DNA from: Bacillota bacterium
GTDB lineage: Bacteria > Bacillota > UBA4882 > UBA8346
NCBI GenBank assembly: GCA_029776205.1
Contig: JAKOTQ010000096.1
Location: forward strand, 257,771-321,770
Length of the DNA: 64,000 nt
Reading direction: 5' to 3'
Both the position numbers and the translations under genes were made by a program. The notes under the pieces were generated by a model. It worked only from the letters and a program-made list of their open reading frames with translations, was not told the DNA's origin and ran no database searches. This document shows positions 1-7,522 of this stretch, piece by piece. The number at the start of each line of letters is the position of its first letter. The first letter of the stretch is position 1.

Positions 1-28
1 GTGCTCAGGAAAACAGGATTGAAACCCA

Positions 29-2422
29 TCAGTTTGAAAAAACTTTATTCTCAGTTAACTGCATTACAATCACTGTCATGTCATCTTTAGGGAGCCCATC
101 TTGATTGATCTTGGCTAAATTCAACAAATATTCGCCGAGCGCTTCCGGGCCGACCACTTCTACTTTACTCAGTGCCCGTTTTATCCATTCATCATTTCCG
201 GAAGGATCCAATTTGCTGTCGACCACACCATCTGTAACCATCACCACCAAATCGCCTGGCATCAAATTGATGGTTGTTTTCTCAATATCCACTGTATTCA
301 AGATTCCGGCAGGCAACGATGTGGATTTGATGGTCCAAACTTCGCGGCCCCGTTTTACATACGTTGCTGCAGCACCGATCTTTAGGAATTCAGCAGCTCC
401 GCTGTAAAGATCGATCCATGCTAAATCAACCGTTGCAAAAGACTCTTCCGGTGAACGCAACGACATCATGGAATTTACCATTTTCACAGCAAAGTTACGA
501 TCAATTCCAGTATCCAATAACTGTTCCAAAATCGTCACTGTCGAGTTGCTCTCCGATGCCGCCTTGCTGCCATGGCCCATACCATCACTTAGTATGGCTA
601 CAAAATATCCATCTTTCAGTTCATGAAGGGCATGACTGTCTCCGGAAAATTCGTTGCCGGCTTTTGGAAGTTTACATACCGTAGTTTTCACTTCATAGGT
701 CCGTTTAGGAATAAGACAATAAGCACATTCGTCTTTCCCCAGAGAGCATTTCTTTTCCCATACAATATATTCAAGTCCCAGCAAAGAACTGATAAATGGC
801 ACCATCACATGTTGACATTCATGTCTTTGATTACATTTACGCCGCTTCACATAGATTTCCAATCCATCTTCTCCAAAAGAACTGACTCCGATTTCTTTGA
901 CATATATACCAGCCCGGTTGAGACCACTTTTGATTTTCGTTTCCAATTCCGATCTAAAAATACTGTCTCGGGATATTTGCTTACCCAACTTTTGAACTAG
1001 CCCTGAGATTCCCTCCATTTGGCCGATGAGGTATTGAGTATGTTCTTCCAGTTTGCGTCTCCAATAATTATCTCCATGACAGCTTTCCAACAATTGATTT
1101 ATCGTATTAACCAATTTGAACTGTTGAAAACAATCTTTACTCAATCGCCCTTTCACGTGAGATGCATAAATCTCTCCTTGCAATTCAGCATGGGCGATCA
1201 AATCAAACAGTTCACGGTAAGTCTGATAAAAATTTTCTCCCCAACACTTTTCGTATCCCGTACAATGCTGACAGATTTGATTACAGACCTGATCCAATAA
1301 CGAATATAAATCGGTCCGGACCGGCGGAATACTTGCCTCACGTTCAGACAATGTCTTGGCTATCTCGGCAAACGCACTCGAGACTGCATTCAGACGAGTG
1401 GTAACCAAATCCTCCAACTGCATCTGCTTTTGCTCGGCTTCCTCTTTCGACGCAATCTCCGGAAAACAACCTGAAATGTGGGACAAATGATGACGCGGTA
1501 TCAAGATAAATCCCGCTAAACCCATGCCAACTGACCAGGCATGTCCGGCAATTTCTGCTTCGCCCCCCAGTTGAATCGTCAGAAGATAGAGACCGAGGAC
1601 ACCTCCGATAATCGTACCCCATCGGCCCAGTCCTCGCAAAAAACCGCCTAACATTCCGGGAATGGCATAAACTGCAATTAACATCAAAAAACTTCCAGCT
1701 GTAAGACTAAGTATCCAACCGATTAGGATCCCCATCATCGCACCTGCTCCTCCTCCACCTAAATAAGCAACTGCTGCCAAAAAGGTCACTGAAAGCATCT
1801 CTGAAATATTTACCGAATAAACGGTCAGATCTTGAGCCCCGCATATTCCCATCATTATCATGGCTAACAAAGAGCCTGACGCTAAAGTTGTACTTGTCAA
1901 GGGATAAGCTATATATTTAAATGCCATTTGATATACCTGACTCAAGAAAGCCACCAATAAACATTCGGCAAGGACAATAGTCAAGCTATTTCTTTCCGGA
2001 AAGATGAACGCGACCATCAGCCGCATTCCCAACCATAGTCCCGGTAAAAACCAGCGCTTTCGTTGTAACCATTCGGCTTTAACCCAGTATCGCACCCATT
2101 TATATATGAGCACTGACCCGGTTAACATCATTGCATGGACGTACTCTCCACAACTGACTATCCCCACCAAAAAACCGGATAACAGCGCCAATTCTTGAAA
2201 AAACGACAACTTCCTGGGATATAACGTGAAAGCGATCCCTGCTGGATAAAGACCATATCTTCCCAAAAAACGGCTCAGCAAAACAGCGATCAGAAAATTC
2301 TGTAAACCCTGGGATATTTCCCTAAAATGATCCGAGCGTCCGAAACTTTGAACAGATCCGCTCAAATTTGCTAGCAATTCCGTGAAAACCGGGTCTCTTA
2401 CCAATAACCATCGTCTTTGCAA
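29..2422 (-). CDS. spoIIE: Stage II sporulation protein E (SpoIIE), serine phosphatase
   Basis: 797 aa, close to the roughly 825 aa of Bacillus SpoIIE. The first 320 residues or so are a run of hydrophobic membrane segments, followed by a central region with a Cys cluster (QICQHC...CWG) and a C-terminal PP2C-type phosphatase domain. Metal-binding motifs are visible: DGMGHG at residues 613-618, VTDG near 730 and DDMT near 780. In the family, SpoIIE sits at the polar septum and dephosphorylates SpoIIAA to release sigma-F in the forespore. The start is read as TTG, preceded by a GGGGTGA ribosome site at 7 nt spacing; a GTG eight codons in is an alternative. It stands alone, with a Spo0A-like box upstream. 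Identity is clear; the exact start is less so. Confidence 0.95.
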   Translation of the reverse strand: MQRRWLLVRDPVFTELLANLSGSVQSFGRSDHFREISQGLQNFLIAVLLSRFLGRYGLYPAGIAFTLYPRKLSFFQELALLSGFLVGIVSCGEYVHAMMLTGSVLIYKWVRYWVKAEWLQRKRWFLPGLWLGMRLMVAFIFPERNSLTIVLAECLLVAFLSQVYQMAFKYIAYPLTSTTLASGSLLAMIMMGICGAQDLTVYSVNISEMLSVTFLAAVAYLGGGGAGAMMGILIGWILSLTAGSFLMLIAVYAIPGMLGGFLRGLGRWGTIIGGVLGLYLLTIQLGGEAEIAGHAWSVGMGLAGFILIPRHHLSHISGCFPEIASKEEAEQKQMQLEDLVTTRLNAVSSAFAEIAKTLSEREASIPPVRTDLYSLLDQVCNQICQHCTGYEKCWGENFYQTYRELFDLIAHAELQGEIYASHVKGRLSKDCFQQFKLVNTINQLLESCHGDNYWRRKLEEHTQYLIGQMEGISGLVQKLGKQISRDSIFRSELETKIKSGLNRAGIYVKEIGVSSFGEDGLEIYVKRRKCNQRHECQHVMVPFISSLLGLEYIVWEKKCSLGKDECAYCLIPKRTYEVKTTVCKLPKAGNEFSGDSHALHELKDGYFVAILSDGMGHGSKAASESNSTVTILEQLLDTGIDRNFAVKMVNSMMSLRSPEESFATVDLAWIDLYSGAAEFLKIGAAATYVKRGREVWTIKSTSLPAGILNTVDIEKTTINLMPGDLVVMVTDGVVDSKLDPSGNDEWIKRALSKVEVVGPEALGEYLLNLAKINQDGLPKDDMTVIVMQLTENKVFSN

Positions 2423-2470
2423 ACCGGTTCACCCCGCCAGCTATAGTTTTCCCAACTTTTACCTTTTATC

Positions 2471-2505
2471 AGTATATCATCAGCTACTTAAGGCCTTTGT
2501 CGATT
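2471..2505 (-). promoter_or_regulatory. Putative Spo0A-activated promoter of spoIIE
   Basis: Read on the minus strand, a -10-like TATACT (2471-2476) lies about 18 nt downstream of an inverted Spo0A box. On the plus strand the box reads TTTGTCGATT (2496-2505), one base off the core TGTCGAA. Bacillus spoIIE is transcribed from a Spo0A-activated sigma-A promoter, and this layout fits. Inferred from motif matching only. Confidence 0.45.
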
Positions 2506-2540
2506 CTTCAGTTTTTTTCTGAGAATTTTCTGATATATCC

Positions 2541-2575
2541 ACTAAAAAAAGCTACCCTTCAGTACCAGGTAGCGG
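2541..2575 (-). terminator. Rho-independent terminator of the ykvI-like gene
   Basis: On the minus strand the stem GCTACC/GGTAGC encloses an 11-nt loop and is followed by TTTTTTTAG. The stem overlaps the last codons of the ykvI-like gene. Confidence 0.75.
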
Positions 2576-3607
2576 CTTAAACATGACCATTACTAACAAT
2601 ACAAAACTTAAATAACCATAGATCGGATAACCATGTGCCACTAAATTAACAAAACCAATTTTGCCAATGGCAATACCTAAACCGGTAAGCAGGATAAGAT
2701 TCCATTCATAAGGCCACCGAATCAATGTCTCTAAGCGTTTCCCAAGGCCAAATAAGTTAGCTAAAAGTGTTGTTAACATCTCCCCCCAAAGAACTAAAAT
2801 ATACCCGAAAAATACCGGTTTTCCCAAGAATTTTGCTAGAACGACCATCGGTAGTTCAGCATGGCGGATTAATTGGAAATGACTTAATAACCCCAAAAAA
2901 ATCCACAGTGAAATGACTCCCAAGCCAATGGCTCCCACCCACCCGCCGATCATTAACAGCGACTGCCTGGCATAACGGCGTGACAGCGAAACAAGGACCG
3001 GCAAAGACAAAACCAGATTATAGGATGAAAATTGCAGCGCAGCCATTACCCATTGTCTGTTCTGCCCTGAAACCTCCGAAAGTTTACCGCCGCTATGGAT
3101 GGTAAAGAAAACAATCCCGATAGTGCCCAAAAACATCAAGGGAATGACTACCGTATTTATTCGCATTAATCCCGGCAAATCCCGAAAAAGCACGATTAAC
3201 GAGAGAACTGCCGAAATCACGACCCCTGACCAATATCCTAATTTCAATTCGGCGAACAGGGCGCCGCACCCGGCGAACATCACTCCAACCAGCATTAACA
3301 TGATCAGAAATATGGCAACATCAGCGATGATCAGCCATCCCGGCTTCAGAATATACCGGAGAAATTCTTGATACGAATCAGTCTTCAGTTCCGAACCAAT
3401 CCGAAATACCTTATCGATAAACACCCCCATGATAATAACAGTCAGCAAAATGCCAAATCCTCCGGAGATGCCAAACCTCCCAAAAAACTGTAAAATTTCC
3501 TGACCGGAAGCAAATCCGGCTCCGATCACAGTCCCAATGATTGTTGCAGCGATTCCAAATACATTCTCAATCTTCCCCAGATTAGATTTCACCAAAACCA
3601 CCACCAT
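2552..3607 (-). CDS. YkvI-family membrane protein (APC/LeuT-fold transporter-like)
   Basis: 351 aa from the ATG at 3607, overlapping the end of the upstream carboxypeptidase gene by 19 nt. The longer reading from 3655 adds 16 residues of out-of-frame carboxypeptidase sequence and is not preferred. The protein is almost wholly hydrophobic with about ten membrane segments. It begins with a glycine-rich broken helix (IGTVIGAGFASGQE) typical of the LeuT-fold YkvI family and related to amino-acid/Na+ symporters. Substrate is unknown. The tight overlap suggests cotranscription with the D,D-carboxypeptidase. Family call is good; transport function is inferred. Confidence 0.75.
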   Translation of the reverse strand: MVVVLVKSNLGKIENVFGIAATIIGTVIGAGFASGQEILQFFGRFGISGGFGILLTVIIMGVFIDKVFRIGSELKTDSYQEFLRYILKPGWLIIADVAIFLIMLMLVGVMFAGCGALFAELKLGYWSGVVISAVLSLIVLFRDLPGLMRINTVVIPLMFLGTIGIVFFTIHSGGKLSEVSGQNRQWVMAALQFSSYNLVLSLPVLVSLSRRYARQSLLMIGGWVGAIGLGVISLWIFLGLLSHFQLIRHAELPMVVLAKFLGKPVFFGYILVLWGEMLTTLLANLFGLGKRLETLIRWPYEWNLILLTGLGIAIGKIGFVNLVAHGYPIYGYLSFVLLVMVMFKPLPGTEG

Positions 3608-4779
3608 TGACGCCGGACTGGTTTCCTGACCACTAAATCGACTCCTTCCACCCATTGATCATGATAACGGTATCCGATAGACCCCACCGCCTGACCAGCA
3701 GCTAAGGGCGCCCTTAAAGGCTGATCAGGAAGCCGAAGCTGAGGTTTAATCGCCGTTTCTGCATCTTTTCGGACAACGGCCACTAAATTAGAGCGCGGAT
3801 AAACCGGTACTGTTTTCCGATTTCCTCCTCGAACCGAGACCCGCGCAACCGCTTGATTCGTTGTTGCTATCGTCCGAATGGTAAATGCCTCGAAACCATA
3901 TTCAAGCAATCGGGCACAATCAGACCATCGGTCCCGGGAGTTTAAAACCACCGCAATCAGCCGTTTGCCGTCCCGCACCGCTGATCCCACTAAACAATGC
4001 CCAGCTTCATTCGTGGTGCCGGTCTTGATACCGTCCGCTCCTTCAAAGTACCACAACAGGCGGTTGGTATTGCGAATCTCCACCTGTTTTTTCCGATCAA
4101 ACCATTCCAACGTCCCGGTTTTACTCCGGACTAATTTAGCAAAATAGGGATTCTCCATCCCGTAACGGGCAATTAACGCCAAATCCAGCGCCGTCGTATA
4201 GTGAGAGGGCGCCCGTAATCCATGGGGATTTTGAAAATTGGTTTGAAGTGCGCCAATTTCTTTTGCTTTAAGGTTCATCAACCGTACAAAGTCTTTAACC
4301 GAGCCACAGACTCCCTCGGCTACGGCCACACTGCCGTCATTTCCAGAACGAAGCATCATACCCTCTAATAGTTCTTTAAGAGTTAACCGATCTCCAGCTT
4401 TCAACCAAATAGTCGAACCGCCGGTTGCCGCTGCTTTTCGACTGACTTTAACTACTTGACTTAACCGCCCTTTCTCCAAAGCAACGATAGCTGTCATCAT
4501 CTTCGTCGTACTGGCGGGAGCTCTTCGAACCTCTGCATTTTTTCCATAAAGAACTGCTCCGCTTTGCGCTTCGATTAATACAGCGGCACTGGCCCCTATT
4601 TTTGGCCCCAGTCTATTATAATCAGGCAAAAAAACCAGAGGAGGAAATTGCGCCCGAATTTGATATGGCGAAGTCGAGGTTAACTGCAGCTGCCGATTCA
4701 CCGCGATCAAAATGAATAAACCAATCAACGCCACAACCAGCCATCTCATTTTCCGGCTGAGCAAAACAATAATCGTCAT
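3589..4779 (-). CDS. Serine-type D-alanyl-D-alanine carboxypeptidase (DacF/PBP5-like)
   Basis: 396 aa with an N-terminal signal-anchor (residues 11-27). The three penicillin-binding motifs of family S11 are intact: SxxK as STTK at 90-93, SxN as SGN at 145-147 and KTG at 252-254. A beta-rich PBP5-type C-terminal domain follows (about 300-390). The enzyme trims terminal D-Ala from peptidoglycan stem peptides outside the membrane. The start has GGAGGT eight nt upstream. It shares the minus strand with a GerM-domain gene and spoIIE, so a sporulation-cortex role is plausible. A second paralogue lies at 13066-14250. Which Bacillus Dac protein it matches functionally cannot be decided here. Confidence 0.9.
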   Translation of the reverse strand: MTIIVLLSRKMRWLVVALIGLFILIAVNRQLQLTSTSPYQIRAQFPPLVFLPDYNRLGPKIGASAAVLIEAQSGAVLYGKNAEVRRAPASTTKMMTAIVALEKGRLSQVVKVSRKAAATGGSTIWLKAGDRLTLKELLEGMMLRSGNDGSVAVAEGVCGSVKDFVRLMNLKAKEIGALQTNFQNPHGLRAPSHYTTALDLALIARYGMENPYFAKLVRSKTGTLEWFDRKKQVEIRNTNRLLWYFEGADGIKTGTTNEAGHCLVGSAVRDGKRLIAVVLNSRDRWSDCARLLEYGFEAFTIRTIATTNQAVARVSVRGGNRKTVPVYPRSNLVAVVRKDAETAIKPQLRLPDQPLRAPLAAGQAVGSIGYRYHDQWVEGVDLVVRKPVRRQWWWFW

Positions 4780-4844
4780 TTTAGTCGACCTCCACTAATG
4801 CATATGAGTGCCTGAAAACTTTCATGCACAGCCTAAAAAACACT

Positions 4845-4880
4845 ATAAAAAAACCACCCGTTAAAAAACGGATGGTTTTG
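4845..4880 (-). terminator. Rho-independent terminator of the GerM-domain gene
   Basis: Minus-strand stem AACCATCCGTT/AACGGGTGGTT with a short T loop, followed by TTTTTTATAG. It lies about 25 nt past the stop of the GerM-domain gene. Confidence 0.85.
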
Positions 4881-4903
4881 ATGAAAGATTCATCAACGAA
4901 AGC

Positions 4904-5479
4904 TTAAAAATTCACTCGTACAACTTCAGGATGATAACTAAAAGTTTGAGTCAAATCCACATGCCCGGCTAAAGATTCGACTTCTTCCCCTTCCACCATG
5001 AACTTGACATGATAAATATCCGGCAATTTCGTCAGCGTATTCACGATAGAGAGCACTGCCAAATATTCGCCTTCTGAGCCGACATTAAGTTCTGTCGCTT
5101 TTTGGTTCAAATTAACAATAGCCAATCCATCGTCCACCTGAACGCCAAGAACTTTCGCACCTTCAGGAAAGATCGATGTTGACGACGAATCGAAAGTAGT
5201 CGGCCCTTCCAAAACGGCATTCACTACCGCCTGATAAATATCGGGTTTGGCCTCCAACTCCCGGATCTCGGGTTGCAAAAACAATTGGGTTGCTGTCGAT
5301 TGAACATAAAACAATGCTACTCTTTCCCGGCTTAAATTTTGTTTCAACTCCCGATTGATGGCCTGTTCACGGCGGTATTCCCGACGCAAACTGTTAATCT
5401 CCAAACGACCAACCCAATAGCCAAGAGCAGCCGCCAGCAGGATAGATCCCACCAGCATGGGGATTAGATAACGACGCAT
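4904..5479 (-). CDS. GerMN-domain lipid-facing/secreted sporulation protein
   Basis: 191 aa. An N-terminal membrane anchor (residues 6-24) is followed by a charged, probably coiled stretch (28-52) and a GerMN domain (about 55-185), recognisable from ALFYVQSTATQLF, ALLEGPT-like AVLEGPT and the V-D-G-L-A-I-V-N-L strand. GerM of Bacillus is needed for sporulation and germination and carries two such domains; here there is only one. The protein is expected to be anchored and to face the outside of the membrane. It stands between the D,D-carboxypeptidase and the beta-barrel gene on the same strand but has its own terminator. Confidence 0.8.
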   Translation of the reverse strand: MRRYLIPMLVGSILLAAALGYWVGRLEINSLRREYRREQAINRELKQNLSRERVALFYVQSTATQLFLQPEIRELEAKPDIYQAVVNAVLEGPTTFDSSSTSIFPEGAKVLGVQVDDGLAIVNLNQKATELNVGSEGEYLAVLSIVNTLTKLPDIYHVKFMVEGEEVESLAGHVDLTQTFSYHPEVVRVNF

Positions 5480-5531
5480 CTCTCAACCCTTTCTCTCAAG
5501 TACATCCATGAACTTAAGATATTTTATTTTA

Positions 5532-6206
5532 TCAGAATTTATACTCTACCCCGATCCGGTACCGTAATTCCTGATCGTCCAAGTCATTGATATTTAACAC
5601 CCATTGGAGCCGTTCATTGGCTTGATATGCGAAATCGTAATCATGGAAAAACTCCCCTTCGATAAAGAGAACCGGCCGCAATTTTATGCTATATTTGTTA
5701 AACTGCCAGCTGAAATCGCCCCGAACAAACAGCTTTGCTTCATCGTCAGGATTAGATGTTCCAGAACCGGTATAACGCATCACTCCGGCATTGAGAAATT
5801 GATTCGCATACATTTCAATTTTGATATAAGCTTCATAATCCTCCTCGTTTTTCGCTTCATAATTGTAATTATAAAATCCGCTTAATTCCAGATTGGTTCC
5901 GAACGGAATCGTAAAATCAAACCCGCCGTAAGCCACTGTAGAACCGTCTTCATCATCATAACGCACGCCAAGTTGTAAGCCAAATTTATCGGACAAATCA
6001 TAATCGACCCCGGCACGGAAAACATGATCTTCATAATCGCCAACTAGATCTATTCGTTCAGACAGCTGATAACTCCCCTCGATCATGCTCTCATTGCCAA
6101 CCAAAGCTTTAACCGAACCCTTATAGTCATTTTCGGCTCCCCAGGAAACCGTAGATAAAAGCAACATCATCGAAAATGCAAGCATACCTACACCAATACG
6201 TTTCAT
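5532..6206 (-). CDS. Predicted outer-membrane beta-barrel protein
   Basis: 224 aa with a clear Sec signal peptide (about residues 1-24, ending VSWGA). The mature part has no hydrophobic helices. It is a series of alternating polar/non-polar, Tyr/Phe-rich strands separated by acidic turns, and the chain ends RIGVEYKF, with the C-terminal aromatic residue typical of Bam-inserted outer-membrane barrels. This supports a two-membrane cell envelope, which some sporulating Bacillota have. The ribosome site GGAGAT lies upstream. No specific porin family is recognised; a small secreted beta-rich coat protein is the alternative. Confidence 0.65.
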   Translation of the reverse strand: MKRIGVGMLAFSMMLLLSTVSWGAENDYKGSVKALVGNESMIEGSYQLSERIDLVGDYEDHVFRAGVDYDLSDKFGLQLGVRYDDEDGSTVAYGGFDFTIPFGTNLELSGFYNYNYEAKNEEDYEAYIKIEMYANQFLNAGVMRYTGSGTSNPDDEAKLFVRGDFSWQFNKYSIKLRPVLFIEGEFFHDYDFAYQANERLQWVLNINDLDDQELRYRIGVEYKF

Positions 6207-6381
6207 TTCTTATCTCCTTCCATTGCGTGACCTTACATAAGCATTCAACGTCAATTCATTGATTTAGTTTCGATAAACCGTTTCCATAAAAGCTTTATAT
6301 ATCTTCGTGATGAAAACAAAATCTCCTGTCACTTGACGTAAGTAATTCATGCCTATACAGTAAAAACCTGGGTAGAATTAA

Positions 6382-6416
6382 AGTTGACAGTTTACAGTTG
6401 ACAGGTGACAGGTGAT
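6382..6416. repeat. Heptanucleotide tandem array A (five units)
   Basis: Five consecutive degenerate 7-mers are seen directly: AGTTGAC, AGTTTAC, AGTTGAC, AGGTGAC and AGGTGAT. The array lies between the beta-barrel and LD-carboxypeptidase genes and is inverted relative to array B. Such arrays recur in other intergenic regions of the window. Confidence 0.85.
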
Positions 6417-6423
6417 AACCAAC

Positions 6424-6455
6424 GCAAAAAAAGGGGTCTGAATCAAAGACCCAAA
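6424..6455 (-). terminator. Rho-independent terminator of the LD-carboxypeptidase gene
   Basis: Minus-strand stem GGGTCT/AGACCC with a 7-nt loop, followed by a run of eight T. It sits between inverted heptamer arrays A and B. Confidence 0.85.
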
Positions 6456-6497
6456 CTGTCTGCTGTAACTGTCCACTGTTCCACCTGTCAACTGTCA
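6455..6497. repeat. Heptanucleotide tandem array B
   Basis: Read on the minus strand this is a chain of TGACAGT/TGACAGG-like units with some 6- and 8-nt variants. It runs into the 3' end of the LD-carboxypeptidase gene and supplies its TGA stop codon. It is complementary to array A across the terminator. Confidence 0.75.
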
Positions 6498-7423
6498 GCC
6501 GAGATAAACGGACTTTCTTTCAAATAGAGTATCCCTTCATCCATATCAACACTTACAGTTAACCCTTGTGGTAAGGTCCATTGGTCTTCTAAATGTCCGA
6601 TGGGAAAACCATAAGCTACTGGACAGCCCAGTCCCTCCAACCGTTCTCTGAATACAGCAACCAAATCGGCTTCCGTTTCACCGGGAATCGGGATGCTTTT
6701 CCCGATCACAATCCCACGAAGTCCATCCATAACCCCACAATAGATCAATTGTGTCAATAGCCGGTCCACCCGGTAAGCCGCCTCTTGAACCTCTTCGATG
6801 AAAAGCACACATCCGCTGAAATCCGGCAAATAACCTGTACCGGCCATGGCAGCTATCGTGGTTAAATTCCCTCCGAGTAATGGACCTTCCGCTTTTCCTC
6901 CCCGGATAACGATCAAACGCTGTTGTTTTCTCCCGGGCCATTTTAACGCTTCATCCCCCTGCATACCGGAGAGCATCTTCAAAGCACTCTGACGAGTAAA
7001 GTCACTGGCAAAAGTCGTCAGGACCGGCCCGTGAAAGGTGACCAGTTTCATCCGAGCCCAAAATGCAAGTTCTAAGGCGGTAATATCACTAAATCCCATC
7101 AATATTTTGGGTTTTTTCTCAAAGAAGCGGTAATTCAAACGAGAGAGCAGCCGAAGGCAGCCATATCCTCCCCTTAAGCACCAAACAGCAGCGATGGAAT
7201 CATCTTGCCACATCGATTCCAAGTCCAATTGCCGCGTTCGATCGTCCCCGGCTAGAAACCCACGGCCGGGTATTGCCGTTTTCCCAAGGATCACTTGATA
7301 CCCGGAGGAAACTAGATATTCCACATGTGCCTGATATTCTCTGCTGTCCTTCACTGGACTGGCCGGAGCGATGATGCCAATCCGAGAACCTGCGATCAAC
7401 GGCCGACTCTTTAATTTGACCAT
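6488..7423 (-). CDS. ldcA: Peptidase S66 family muramoyltetrapeptide (LD-)carboxypeptidase
   Basis: 311 aa from the ATG at 7423, chosen because AGGGGTGG lies just upstream; an in-frame start 15 codons earlier has no such support. S66 family features are present: the nucleophile Ser in GFSDIT (about residue 112), the GGNLTTI segment, an acidic IEEV and a C-terminal His in PIGHLEDQW. These enzymes cleave the L-D bond of murein tetrapeptides in the cytosol during wall recycling, or inactivate microcin-like peptides (MccF branch). There is no signal peptide. The last residues and stop codon lie within a heptamer array, so the native C-terminus may have been replaced. Confidence 0.85.
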   Translation of the reverse strand: MVKLKSRPLIAGSRIGIIAPASPVKDSREYQAHVEYLVSSGYQVILGKTAIPGRGFLAGDDRTRQLDLESMWQDDSIAAVWCLRGGYGCLRLLSRLNYRFFEKKPKILMGFSDITALELAFWARMKLVTFHGPVLTTFASDFTRQSALKMLSGMQGDEALKWPGRKQQRLIVIRGGKAEGPLLGGNLTTIAAMAGTGYLPDFSGCVLFIEEVQEAAYRVDRLLTQLIYCGVMDGLRGIVIGKSIPIPGETEADLVAVFRERLEGLGCPVAYGFPIGHLEDQWTLPQGLTVSVDMDEGILYLKESPFISADS

Positions 7424-7469
7424 GTACACCACCCCTGGACAAAAGACGGTTTGACTTGCCTCCACCATG

Positions 7470-7500
7470 TGAATGGTCTTCGAAAAACCGGTTCATAATA
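7470..7500 (+). promoter_or_regulatory. Sigma-G-like forespore promoter of the first ger operon
   Basis: TGAATG at 7470-7475 and CATAATA at 7494-7500 are separated by 18 nt. In Bacillus the sigma-G consensus is about TGAATA-N17/18-CATACTA, and gerA-type operons are sigma-G dependent. It lies 22 nt upstream of the gerA start. Motif-based inference. Confidence 0.55.
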
Positions 7501-7522
7501 AAGTTGATGCGGAGGTAAATCT

